NCBI GenBank assembly: GCA_004208945.1
Contig: SGPE01000009.1
Location: forward strand, 310,001-374,000
DNA from: Pseudoalteromonas sp. CO133X
GTDB lineage: Bacteria; Pseudomonadota; Gammaproteobacteria; Enterobacterales; Alteromonadaceae
Direction of reading: 5' to 3'
DNA: 64,000 nucleotides
Within the stretch, counting starts at the first letter, position 1. Each line of letters starts with the position of its first letter. The notes below the pieces were generated by a model. The model saw nothing but the letters and a program-made list of their open reading frames with translations, searched no databases and was not told where the DNA came from. Shown piece after piece: positions 16,387 through 24,566 of this stretch. A program made the translations under genes and the position numbers.

Positions 16387-18453
16387 ATGAAACAGTTAAT
16401 CTTACTTTGCTTACTTATATTCGCATTACCTACTTTCGCAGAAGAGATTGAAGTCGGTAATAAACTTTACTTATACCTACCAGGTGAAGCTGAATTTAGC
16501 GAACCGTTTGAAGTCGATAAAGAAGGCGCTATTACCTTACCTGAGCTAGGTCGTTTTAAAGTAGCTGGCTTACAGCTAGATGATGTGCAAAGCCAACTAC
16601 ACACAGCATTAAGTGAAATTTATGTGGCGATGGATGACTTTTATGTCGAAATTCACTCACGAGATATTTTTATCAATGTTATGGGCTATGTGAACGACCC
16701 ATCACAAGTAAGTATTCCTAAAGATGGTAACATTCAAATGGTCATCGCCCGTGCAGGCGGTTTAAAACCAGGCGCTCAATTAGACCGTTTACAAATTCGC
16801 CGTGGCACCGAGATGATTGAGTTTAACTATAAAGCCTACTTAGATTCAGGCAACATTGACTTATTACCAGCATTACAAAGCGCTGACACGGTCTTTGTGC
16901 CAGTGTCTCCATTATTAGGAAACGTGCAAATTGACTTTGATGCACAGACTTTAAGTGCATCAGGTGATGCAAGTGATAACAGTGCTATTACTTTACTTGG
17001 TGAAGTACATAACCCAGGTAGCTTTTCATTTAAAGAAAACATGAGTGTACTTGATGCGCTAATGCGTGCTGAGGGTGTAACCCGCTATGCAGATGTAACC
17101 AAAATTCGCGTTATCGTAGATAAAACCCCAGTCGTGTTCGATTTAAAAGCGTATTTAGATAAACCTAATAACGACACTATGCCTGAGCTAAAAGCGGGCT
17201 CTACTATTTATGTGCCTATCATGGTGGATGATGTAAATACCACTTCAAGAACAGTTTATATCATGGGCGAAGTACAAAAGCCGGGCGCTTATGAAGCAGG
17301 CGAAAGCACCAGCTTTTTAGATATTCTGGCTAATGCAGGTGGCCCAACCCGTTTTGCTGAAACTCGTCAGATTAAAATCTTAACCCCAGCAGGCGAAAGC
17401 ATTCTATTTGACTTACAAGGTTACAGCGAAGGCATAGTCACAGTAAAAGTGCCAAGCCTTAACCCAGGTGATGTGATTTTTGTACCAGAGAAAACCGATC
17501 AAAACGAAAAAAGCTGGTTAAAAGTACCGCCTAAACGTGCCATCAAAATCATTGGTGCCATTTTATCTCCAGGCCGTTATGAGTGGAGCCCTGAAATGGA
17601 CTTTACAGACTTACTGGCTCATGCAGGCGGTCCAACCAAAGGGGCAAATATCAATGACATTAAAATTGTTAGAAACGGCGAAATCACTAAACGTTTTGAT
17701 TTAGAGCAATACACGATTAATGATTCGGGTAAATACGCATTACCTAACTTATTGGCTGGCGACACCATTATTGTTGAAGAGCTACCGGTTGACCCTGCCG
17801 ACAATAAATCACAATGGATCCGTCAAGAATCAAGCAAATCAATTTACATTATGGGGCAGGTTGGCTCACCAGGTCGCTATGCATTTAATACAAATATGCA
17901 CTTTATCGACATTTTAGCCGCTGCTGATGGCCCTACAGATAACGCCGATTTACGCAATATTCGTATTACTCATCGTAATGGCAATGCAGCAAGAGTAAGC
18001 AAATTAAACCTTGCACTGTATTTTGAAACCGGTGATGAAACCTTATTTCCACACGTTTTACCAGGCGATACCATCTATATCCCAGAAAAAGATAAAGACT
18101 GGTTACGCACGCCAAAAGAGCAAGTAGTTCGCATCATGGGCGCAGTTGAAAAGCCTGGTCGTTATAGCTTTGATGACACTATGACCGTACTTGACGTATT
18201 AGCAGAAGCGGGCGGCCCATCAAGCTCAGCGCTTATCGACAAAATCGTGGTGGTAAATCATTCATGCTGTAAAGAGCAGTCTCGTGTATTTGATTTAGAA
18301 GAATTCGTTAAAAACCCTAACTCAGCGTATATCCCTGTATTACGAGCTGGCGACACCCTGTATGTGCCAGACAAAGGCCAGGACTTAATGAGCCAGTTTA
18401 AATCAAACTTCTTAGATTTTATTACTGTTGTAGCTTTAGTGGTGGGCTTATGA
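16387..18453 (+). CDS. sypC: Polysaccharide export protein with six SLBB repeats (SypC, Wza-like)
   Basis: A 688-residue outer-membrane polysaccharide export (OPX) protein. A signal peptide (MKQLILLCLLIFALPTFA) is followed by the PES domain (about 22-90) and six SLBB units, each opening with an (I/V)xxxGxVxxPGxY-type strand, at about residues 100, 205, 300, 390, 490 and 590. The C-terminus ends in a hydrophobic stretch (FLDFITVVALVVGL) that could be the membrane-crossing helix. ATG 16387 follows AAGGAG and starts the signal peptide; the reading frame is open seven codons further upstream. It is longer than E. coli Wza (about 380 residues), with extra SLBB repeats. It overlaps sypD by 4 nt. 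Confidence 0.9.
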   Translation: MKQLILLCLLIFALPTFAEEIEVGNKLYLYLPGEAEFSEPFEVDKEGAITLPELGRFKVAGLQLDDVQSQLHTALSEIYVAMDDFYVEIHSRDIFINVMGYVNDPSQVSIPKDGNIQMVIARAGGLKPGAQLDRLQIRRGTEMIEFNYKAYLDSGNIDLLPALQSADTVFVPVSPLLGNVQIDFDAQTLSASGDASDNSAITLLGEVHNPGSFSFKENMSVLDALMRAEGVTRYADVTKIRVIVDKTPVVFDLKAYLDKPNNDTMPELKAGSTIYVPIMVDDVNTTSRTVYIMGEVQKPGAYEAGESTSFLDILANAGGPTRFAETRQIKILTPAGESILFDLQGYSEGIVTVKVPSLNPGDVIFVPEKTDQNEKSWLKVPPKRAIKIIGAILSPGRYEWSPEMDFTDLLAHAGGPTKGANINDIKIVRNGEITKRFDLEQYTINDSGKYALPNLLAGDTIIVEELPVDPADNKSQWIRQESSKSIYIMGQVGSPGRYAFNTNMHFIDILAAADGPTDNADLRNIRITHRNGNAARVSKLNLALYFETGDETLFPHVLPGDTIYIPEKDKDWLRTPKEQVVRIMGAVEKPGRYSFDDTMTVLDVLAEAGGPSSSALIDKIVVVNHSCCKEQSRVFDLEEFVKNPNSAYIPVLRAGDTLYVPDKGQDLMSQFKSNFLDFITVVALVVGL

Positions 18454-19148
18454 AACTAATACCAGCGCAATACCAAGAACTTGAAGCCGTGTGTAACGAA
18501 ATAGATAACAGCAAAGCCCGTTGTATCTGCTTTATTTCGTTAACCGGCAACGAAGGCTCTACATCACTTTGTGCTAGTGTTGCACAGCGCTTAAGTTTGC
18601 AAGCAGCCAAAGTACTTATAATCGACTTAAATCCGTTAAACCCATTTAAGTTTGATGAACCAAAAAAACCAGAGTCTTGGTGTTTCAGTGATATTTCGTG
18701 TCAGCTGAATATTATCAATACTGAGCAGGTAGATCTGCTCACCATGGCGCACCTTAAAGAGCTTGAATCGGTGAAAAATAAAAGCGTACTAAATGATGCA
18801 ATAGAACGCATAAAACAAGAGTATGACTATATATTTTTAGATATGAGTCCAGCTCTTAAATGTAATCGCGGCAATGTACCGCTGCATGCGCTTAGTTTAT
18901 GTACCGAACTGACATTTTTAACGGTATCGCTTGGTTATAACGACGAAGAAGCTTTATGTCACGGTATGGCAAATCTAGAGCACGCAGGCGTTAATAACGT
19001 AAAAATTGTTGTTGCGCAGCATCAGTTTGCTCCATTGGGTAGCCGCATCGTGAAAACGCTCAAAGCGTTTCAACCAAAATGGCCTAAACTCACAGAGTAC
19101 TTATTAAACAAAGTTATAAAACAGCGCTGGTTATTTTTACCTTATTGA
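18450..19148 (+). CDS. sypD: CpsD/CapB-type BY-kinase homologue with degenerate Walker A (SypD)
   Basis: A 232-residue MinD/BY-kinase-like P-loop protein. The Walker A' region (KVLIIDLNP) and Walker B (YIFLDMSP) are clear. The P-loop reads SLTGNEGSTS where kinases have GEGK(S/T)T, so the invariant lysine appears replaced by serine. A C-terminal tyrosine cluster is also not evident; the protein ends QRWLFLPY. It is therefore probably a non-catalytic or weak partner of the co-polymerase SypO. ATGA overlap with sypC; its stop lies 8 nt before sypE. Confidence 0.8.
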   Translation: MKLIPAQYQELEAVCNEIDNSKARCICFISLTGNEGSTSLCASVAQRLSLQAAKVLIIDLNPLNPFKFDEPKKPESWCFSDISCQLNIINTEQVDLLTMAHLKELESVKNKSVLNDAIERIKQEYDYIFLDMSPALKCNRGNVPLHALSLCTELTFLTVSLGYNDEEALCHGMANLEHAGVNNVKIVVAQHQFAPLGSRIVKTLKAFQPKWPKLTEYLLNKVIKQRWLFLPY

Positions 19149-19156
19149 GAATCTGT

Positions 19157-20614
19157 ATGGACTGCTTATACCAAAAATCATTTAGTTTAGATTGGCCTAC
19201 AGTCGGTGAGATTCGCCATATTTTAAAACATGTTTTGACGGCGATCAGTGTAAAAAATCAAGATATAGATGCAGCAGGGTTAGTAGCAACAGAATACCTT
19301 ACCAATCTGCTACGCCATAGCCAAGAAACCTCAATGCATGTGCAGTTTGCTATGCATAAACTGCCCGATAAACAGCTTTTAATTGAATTTAAAGACAGCA
19401 TGCCAAGCTATGATTTATTTAATCAACAAGCATCAGGCTGGCAATTAGACAGTGGTGATTTAGTTGAAGGGGGCATGGGGGTTGCGCTCATCAAGCATTA
19501 CTTTCCAAATGCTTGTTATAAAACTGTTGGCCAGCAGAATACGTTCTCTTTTTGTTTAACCAATATAGATAAACGACCCACACTTATTTACATAGACGAT
19601 GATAAAGCACAACTTGCTTTGCTGAATGCTTATTTATCTGAGCATTTTCAGGTTATTTGCTGTGAAGACAGTGAATCGGGGTGGCAAGAAATTCTCACCT
19701 CTGGGGCAACAATTTTATTGCTTGATCATAAACTTAAAAATGGCACCAGTGAGCCATTACTTAAAAAACTCAATCAATCTAACCTAAAAACTAATTTATC
19801 TGTGGTTATGCTGACAGGTGATGACAGCGAAGAGCTAATAAAGCGCATAAACCTATTGGGGGTTGATGATTATTTAGTAAAACCCATTAGCAAAACTCGC
19901 TTATTACAAAGTATTGAGCGCATTGTGCATCGTTTTTCCGCATTAAAGTATGTAATTAACGAAGAGCGCATGCAAACAAGGCAAAAAATAGGGGAGTTTA
20001 ATGCCTATAATTTTGGCTCCATTATCAGCCAAAATGGGGGGGATTTTTGTATGTACCCCCACCAGCAGCAAGCGCCTGTGATTATTGGCGATATGATGGG
20101 GCACGGTATAACAGCCCTCAAAGAAAGTTTTGCTATAAAAGGATTTTTAAGTGGCTGTTTAGCGACAGAAATCCCGATACAAAACGTTTTAACCACGTTG
20201 AATCAAGCCCTGTATGAACAACGGTTATGTAAAACTAGTTTAGTCACTTTACTAATAAGTTTTATTGAAAATAACACACTTCACTGGTTTAACGCAGGTC
20301 ATCCAGCGCCCTGTGTGATAACCAAAAATGGTAAATTGATCCAGCTAAGCGGTACTGATCCCTTACTTGGCCTTAGTGATGATCATCTTTATCAACATTA
20401 TAGTTATGACGTAAATGACGTTGAACACATTTTATTATTCACCGATGGTTGGCTTGATAATCAGAAATTAAGCGATGTTGATCAAATAATTGCCAAGTTA
20501 AGTGACGATAATTTGCAAAGTGAAGAGTTTGCTTATGCACTTTGGCAGGCAAGCCAAGTTGAGTTATCTGCTGAAATCGACGATGCCTCGTTAATTGTGA
20601 TCAATAAACACTAA
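19157..20614 (+). CDS. sypE: Three-domain switch protein: RsbW-like kinase, receiver, PP2C phosphatase (SypE)
   Basis: A 485-residue protein with the exact SypE layout. Residues 1-135 are an RsbW/SpoIIAB-like HATPase with N-box ATEYLTNLLRH (Asn50) and G-box EGGMGVALIK. Residues 142-260 are a receiver with IDDDK, acceptor Asp190 in LLLDHKL and the lysine in VKPI. Residues 280-484 are a PP2C/SpoIIE phosphatase with GGDF, GDMMGHG, NAGHPAP, FTDGWLD and DDASL. In V. fischeri this protein phosphorylates or dephosphorylates SypA according to receiver state. I chose ATG 19157; the frame extends to a TTG at 19145. It belongs to the sypA operon. Confidence 0.9.
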   Translation: MDCLYQKSFSLDWPTVGEIRHILKHVLTAISVKNQDIDAAGLVATEYLTNLLRHSQETSMHVQFAMHKLPDKQLLIEFKDSMPSYDLFNQQASGWQLDSGDLVEGGMGVALIKHYFPNACYKTVGQQNTFSFCLTNIDKRPTLIYIDDDKAQLALLNAYLSEHFQVICCEDSESGWQEILTSGATILLLDHKLKNGTSEPLLKKLNQSNLKTNLSVVMLTGDDSEELIKRINLLGVDDYLVKPISKTRLLQSIERIVHRFSALKYVINEERMQTRQKIGEFNAYNFGSIISQNGGDFCMYPHQQQAPVIIGDMMGHGITALKESFAIKGFLSGCLATEIPIQNVLTTLNQALYEQRLCKTSLVTLLISFIENNTLHWFNAGHPAPCVITKNGKLIQLSGTDPLLGLSDDHLYQHYSYDVNDVEHILLFTDGWLDNQKLSDVDQIIAKLSDDNLQSEEFAYALWQASQVELSAEIDDASLIVINKH

Positions 20615-20717
20615 AGTTTGAGTTTACAAACCGGTCAAATACGCACTAAGCTACTAATAAGGAACTGTTAAATAATCACTTTATCTCAGCATAAAACGAT
20701 AATAAAGGAAGTCTGTA

Positions 20718-22172
20718 ATGCCACCTAAAATACTCATTGTTGAAGATACAGAATCGCTAGCGCTGATGTACCAATCTTATTTGATCCCAACTGGGGTCGA
20801 AACATGCATTGCCTACAATGGTGAACAGGCCGTCGTTGCTCTACAGGAATTTGAGCCTGATTTAGTGATTTTAGATGTTATGCTGCCTGATATGAACGGG
20901 CTAGATATTTTATCCTCTTTAGATCCAGACACAGCTCCACAAGTGATTGTTTTAACAGGGCATGCCACTAAAGAAATGGCAATCAAAGCCATTAAACTCG
21001 GTGCCAGTGACTTTCTAGAAAAACCAATTGAAGCCGATCGTTTTCGCATAACAGTAAACAACGCATTAAAACTTAAAGATTTAAAACAAACAGTCAAAAG
21101 CTATCAAACCACTTACGAGAACGGTAAATACTATGATTTGATTGGTAGCTCATCAGAAATGCAATCTGTTTACCAAATCATAAAATCAGCATCCGCAAGT
21201 AAAGCCACTGTATTTATCACTGGTGAAAGTGGCACTGGTAAAGAGCTCTGTGCCCGTGCGGTACATTTAGCATCACCACGTGCTAACAAACCGTTTGTAG
21301 CCCTTAACTGTGCAGCTATACCCAAAGATTTAATTGAAAGTGAAATATTCGGTCATTTAAAAGGAGCGTTCACAGGCGCGATAGCCAATCGCGAAGGGGC
21401 GGCAGGCCAAGCTGACGGCGGTACGTTGTTTTTAGATGAACTATGTGAAATGGACATTAATCTGCAAAGTAAGCTACTGCGCTTTATTCAAACCGGTTGT
21501 TATCAGCAAGTCGGTAGCGAAAAAGAAGTGAAAGTGGATGTGCGCTTTGTGTGTGCCACCAATCGCGACCCTTTATTAGAAGTGCAGGAAGGCCGTTTTC
21601 GTGAAGACTTATATTATCGCCTACATGTTATCCCTATTGCCTTACCGCCTTTAAATCAGCGTGGCAAAGATGTAATCGAAATTGCCGATGCATTATTTAA
21701 AAAAATAAGTAAAGAAGAAGGCCGCGCATACAAAGGCATGTCAGAAGGCGTTAAAAATCTATTTTTGAGCTATGGCTGGCCTGGTAATGTTCGCCAATTA
21801 GAAAACACCATCCGTAACATTCTCGTTTTGCATGATGAAGCTTACATTGAAGCGAGTATGATCCCAGCACTTCCAAATGCACAAAATCAATCACAACCAG
21901 TCGCAGCAGCGGTTAATGCTGTAACCACAGAGGTGATGCCGTCACCAAGCTTTGCTGCACCATCAACTGAAACCACTCCTGTCATCAGCAAGGTAGCAAC
22001 AGTATTTTCTCAAGCTGATATTGAACCGCTTTGGTTGGTAGAAAAACGTTATATTGAGCAAGCCATTGATGCTTGTGATAACAATATTCCTAAAGCTGCA
22101 GCTCTTTTGGATGTTAGCCCATCAACCATTTATCGTAAAATTAAAAGCTGGGAAGAGATGCAAGTAAGCTAG
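20718..22172 (+). CDS. sypG: Sigma-54-dependent response regulator (SypG)
   Basis: A 484-residue NtrC-family activator. The receiver (1-120) has EDT acids and acceptor Asp53 in LVILDVMLPD. The AAA+ domain has Walker A GESGTGKE (about 172-179), the sigma-54 contact loop GAFTGA and LFLDEL. A low-complexity linker (about 400-440) precedes a Fis-type helix-turn-helix (IPKAAALLDVSPSTIYRKI). It is the obvious activator of the sigma-54 elements found before the I, J, O and A genes. AAAGGAAG precedes ATG 20718. It lies 103 nt after sypE; I found no sigma-54 element or TTGCA dyad in that gap. It overlaps the reverse-strand glycosyltransferase by 32 nt. Confidence 0.92.
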   Translation: MPPKILIVEDTESLALMYQSYLIPTGVETCIAYNGEQAVVALQEFEPDLVILDVMLPDMNGLDILSSLDPDTAPQVIVLTGHATKEMAIKAIKLGASDFLEKPIEADRFRITVNNALKLKDLKQTVKSYQTTYENGKYYDLIGSSSEMQSVYQIIKSASASKATVFITGESGTGKELCARAVHLASPRANKPFVALNCAAIPKDLIESEIFGHLKGAFTGAIANREGAAGQADGGTLFLDELCEMDINLQSKLLRFIQTGCYQQVGSEKEVKVDVRFVCATNRDPLLEVQEGRFREDLYYRLHVIPIALPPLNQRGKDVIEIADALFKKISKEEGRAYKGMSEGVKNLFLSYGWPGNVRQLENTIRNILVLHDEAYIEASMIPALPNAQNQSQPVAAAVNAVTTEVMPSPSFAAPSTETTPVISKVATVFSQADIEPLWLVEKRYIEQAIDACDNNIPKAAALLDVSPSTIYRKIKSWEEMQVS

Positions 22173-23175
22173 AGTTATAAACTCTATCTAACTGTTTAAA
22201 TTGCTGCTCCCCAGAAAAACGTTGTTTAACAAGTCGTTGTGCATTGCCTAGCATGTAGCTTCTTTGATCAACGCTTAACATAAGTACGTTGTTTAACTGC
22301 TTTTGCAAAGCATCACTTGTAATTTCAGTCATCATTAACCCATTTGAGAGGTGATTAATTATCTGTGGTAACTGACCAACAGGAGATGCAATAACTAGCA
22401 CCCCTTGTGCCATTGCTTCTAATGCCACCATTGGCAGACCTTCAGCCCGAGAACAGATCACTAATACATCAAGCTGTTGCCATATTTGTTGTTGCTCACA
22501 CTGGCCATGATAAGTCACAGCGAATAAATCAAGGTTATTGACCATAGGGCCATCACCAAACATGTGAAAGTTTAAGTTTGCTGTGTTGAATCGCTTGGCT
22601 GTTTCAATAAAAATATCAGGGCCTTTTTCGTGGGAAAGACGCCCAACAAAGCCGATATTTAACTCATCATTATTTTTTAGATCTAAAACTTTAGTAGGTT
22701 CATTTACTGGAATAAAATTTTCAAGTAATTCAGCATTGTAAAGCTCTTCAGTCAGTTTGCTAGAAACAGCAAAATTGCGTGAAAAGTAACTTAGCAGTTT
22801 GTCGAGTTTATTGTATAAATAAACCTTTCCCGTGCCAGCTTCTCCAGCATGATAGGTTGAAATACAAGGGCGGTTTTGCCAGCGACACACTAACTTGCCC
22901 ATGATACTTGCCTTGTACCCATGGGTATGTAGTAAAGCTGAACGAGGAAACATTTTTAGTATTTCGTTCAAGCTTTTTAAATTTCCGCCAGCAAAACCGA
23001 AAGTGATATTTGCATTTTCTAAGCGCTTATATAATTCACGGTTATTATGATCTTGATAAAATAGTACCGAGCTCATAATATTGTATCGTTCTAAGAGCTT
23101 ACTCATGGCAATCAAATGGCTTTCGATACCACCAATTAAGCTTGAATCTACAAATAAAATAACACTATATTTCAT
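22141..23175 (-). CDS. GT4-family glycosyltransferase (SypH position)
   Basis: A 344-residue GT-B enzyme starting MKYSVILFVDSSLIGGIESH, with LLHTHGYKASIMGKLV, the C-domain start NIGFVGRLSHEKGPDIFI and donor site PMVALEAMAQGVLVIASPVG. ATG 23175 has GGAG in front; a longer frame reaches 23253 but runs into the divergent Hpt gene. It occupies the sypH slot after sypG but on the opposite strand. Only 20 nt separate its start from the Hpt start, so each promoter must lie within the other gene. Name by position only. Confidence 0.8.
   Translation of the reverse strand: MKYSVILFVDSSLIGGIESHLIAMSKLLERYNIMSSVLFYQDHNNRELYKRLENANITFGFAGGNLKSLNEILKMFPRSALLHTHGYKASIMGKLVCRWQNRPCISTYHAGEAGTGKVYLYNKLDKLLSYFSRNFAVSSKLTEELYNAELLENFIPVNEPTKVLDLKNNDELNIGFVGRLSHEKGPDIFIETAKRFNTANLNFHMFGDGPMVNNLDLFAVTYHGQCEQQQIWQQLDVLVICSRAEGLPMVALEAMAQGVLVIASPVGQLPQIINHLSNGLMMTEITSDALQKQLNNVLMLSVDQRSYMLGNAQRLVKQRFSGEQQFKQLDRVYNSSLLASLPSF
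23106..23121 (+). promoter_or_regulatory. Possible sigma-54 element upstream of the Hpt gene
   Basis: TGGCAATCAAATGGCT has GG-N10-GC spacing (GG 23107-23108, GC 23119-23120) with a good -24 and weak -12. It lies within the reverse-strand glycosyltransferase gene, 76 nt before the Hpt ATG. It may be chance. Confidence 0.25.
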
Positions 23176-23195
23176 ATTCACTCCAAGGTAAGACC

Positions 23196-23528
23196 ATGAT
23201 AGATACTGCGACCTACGCGCAATTACAACAGGATGTTGGTGACGACCTAGCAAAACAGCTTTTGCAGGTATATATCACTGAGTCCCGCCAAATCGTTGCT
23301 GATCTTGCTGATGCAACGAAACAGTCTGAAATCGAAATAAATGCCCATAGTTTAAAAAGCAGTAGCCGTAGCTACGGGGCATTAGCTGTAGGCGGCCTTG
23401 CAGAACAAATCGAGCAAAAAGCGAAGGCATCACAATATGATGACGAATTACAAAGCTTTATTGCCTTACTGCAAGACCAATTTGCACAAACCCTAACTCA
23501 CGCGCAAAGCTTGATTGCTGCTGACTAG
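23196..23528 (+). CDS. Stand-alone histidine phosphotransfer (Hpt) protein
   Basis: A 110-residue all-alpha Hpt domain with the phospho-histidine motif NAHSLKSSSRSYGA (His51) and flanking helices. In V. fischeri the Hpt domain is the C-terminal part of SypF and passes phosphate to SypG and SypE. Here it is a separate protein inside the same locus, while the nearby hybrid kinase at 24567 lacks one. I infer the relay kinase, this Hpt, then SypG, SypE and perhaps the solitary receiver at 3177. AAGGTAAG precedes the ATG. The 3' end overlaps the convergent YvcK-type gene by 36 nt. Confidence 0.88.
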   Translation: MIDTATYAQLQQDVGDDLAKQLLQVYITESRQIVADLADATKQSEIEINAHSLKSSSRSYGALAVGGLAEQIEQKAKASQYDDELQSFIALLQDQFAQTLTHAQSLIAAD

Positions 23529-24398
23529 TTGCTCAGCTTCTAGGCTCAACGGCATTTTTAATATTTCGCCAAATACATTACTCAACTGCTCAATGTCGTG
23601 CTGTTGGTTTGGCGATTTAACAACATCGTCAAAGTGCGACACAATTTCACTAAGCGCATCTAAAGAGATGCTTAAGTCACAAAAGCTGTAACCGAGCATG
23701 CCTTCAAGCCAATCAACCGGTTTCATATCAAGCGATTTAATTACACTGGCTTCTTTGGCAATGTTTTCGATAAACACGCGGCATGCTGATGTTTTTTGCA
23801 CCGCTTTAGCTATGTCTTCAACTAACATGGCGGGCATTACACTGGTAATTAAGCTACCAGGGCCAATTATTAGCATATCGGCGTTTTCAATAGCTTGAAC
23901 CACTCCAGGCGCAGCATTAACATCTTGTGAGAGAGTTACATAATCAGGAAGCTCTTTTTGTGAATCAATTTCGCATTCACCAAATACTTTGATACCTGAT
24001 GACATAACAGCCAATAAATCGGTCGGCTCGTCTGACATGGGTAGAATCGTTTCTGAATTACCCAACATAGCATTGAACCAAGCTACAGCTTGAGTTGCTG
24101 AGTTAGTTTGCTCAGTTAAGCTTAATAAGGCTAAATTACCAAGGCTGTGACCATTTAGTTCACCACCATCAAAACGGTGGTGAAAAACTTGATGGATTAA
24201 TGAATCACTATCAGCTAATTGCAAACAACAACGTCTAATATCACCAAGGGCAACGACATCTTGGCTTTGACGTAATTTACCTGTGCTGCCGCCGTTGTCT
24301 GTGGTTGCAACTATGGCAGTTAAATCAGCGCAATGCGGTCTAATTGCACTTAACATATGGGATAAACCGTGTCCGCCGCCTATGCATACTATTTTCAT
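23493..24398 (-). CDS. YvcK/CofD-like family protein (UPF0052)
   Basis: A 301-residue protein with the family's N-terminal nucleotide-sugar-type motif VCIGGGHGLSHML, then ATTDNGGSTGKLR and the LGDIRRC and GHSLGNLAL blocks, ending in the LIIGPGSLITSVMPAMLV region. Relatives (B. subtilis YvcK/GlmR, E. coli YbhK) bind UDP-sugars and affect cell-envelope or carbon flow; no enzymatic role is proven for most. I chose ATG 24398, which has GAGG eight bases upstream; GTG 24401 is also in frame. It sits between the Hpt and the kinase of the syp-like locus, which may be chance or a link to UDP-sugar supply. Confidence 0.8.
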   Translation of the reverse strand: MKIVCIGGGHGLSHMLSAIRPHCADLTAIVATTDNGGSTGKLRQSQDVVALGDIRRCCLQLADSDSLIHQVFHHRFDGGELNGHSLGNLALLSLTEQTNSATQAVAWFNAMLGNSETILPMSDEPTDLLAVMSSGIKVFGECEIDSQKELPDYVTLSQDVNAAPGVVQAIENADMLIIGPGSLITSVMPAMLVEDIAKAVQKTSACRVFIENIAKEASVIKSLDMKPVDWLEGMLGYSFCDLSISLDALSEIVSHFDDVVKSPNQQHDIEQLSNVFGEILKMPLSLEAEQLVSSNQALRVS

Positions 24399-24530
24399 CA
24401 CTCATACCTCACTGAACTTTATTAATAATTTAAAGCAGCTGCTATACCAAGTTTTCAGTTTCTATAAGATGATGAAATTTAATAAATTAATTTTGTTTTT
24501 TATGGCTAATCTGAAAACTGTTTTCTATAT

Positions 24531-24543
24531 TTGCAATATGCGA
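24531..24543. promoter_or_regulatory. Enhancer-like dyad before the hybrid kinase
   Basis: TTGCAATATGCGA fits TTGCA-N3-TGCRA and lies 23 nt before ATG 24567. I found no GG-N10-GC element in the 160-nt gap, so binding here might repress or be unrelated. A spaced inverted repeat (24450-24458 with 24511-24519, AGTTTTCAG / CTGAAAACT) also lies in the gap. Confidence 0.35.
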
Positions 24544-24566
24544 TGCATTATTAACTAGGAATGGCC

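Noticed and set aside
20615..20717. Sigma-54 promoter for sypG
   Set aside because: No GG-N10-GC element or TTGCA dyad was found in the gap; the gene may be read from the sypA promoter or a sigma-70 one.
23338..23371. Additional TTGCA-type dyad near the Hpt gene
   Set aside because: I looked around the GT/Hpt junction and found only single TTGCA half-motifs, no full dyad.
24402..24560. Sigma-54 promoter for the hybrid kinase
   Set aside because: The dyad at 24531 is present but no -24/-12 pair with correct spacing was found.
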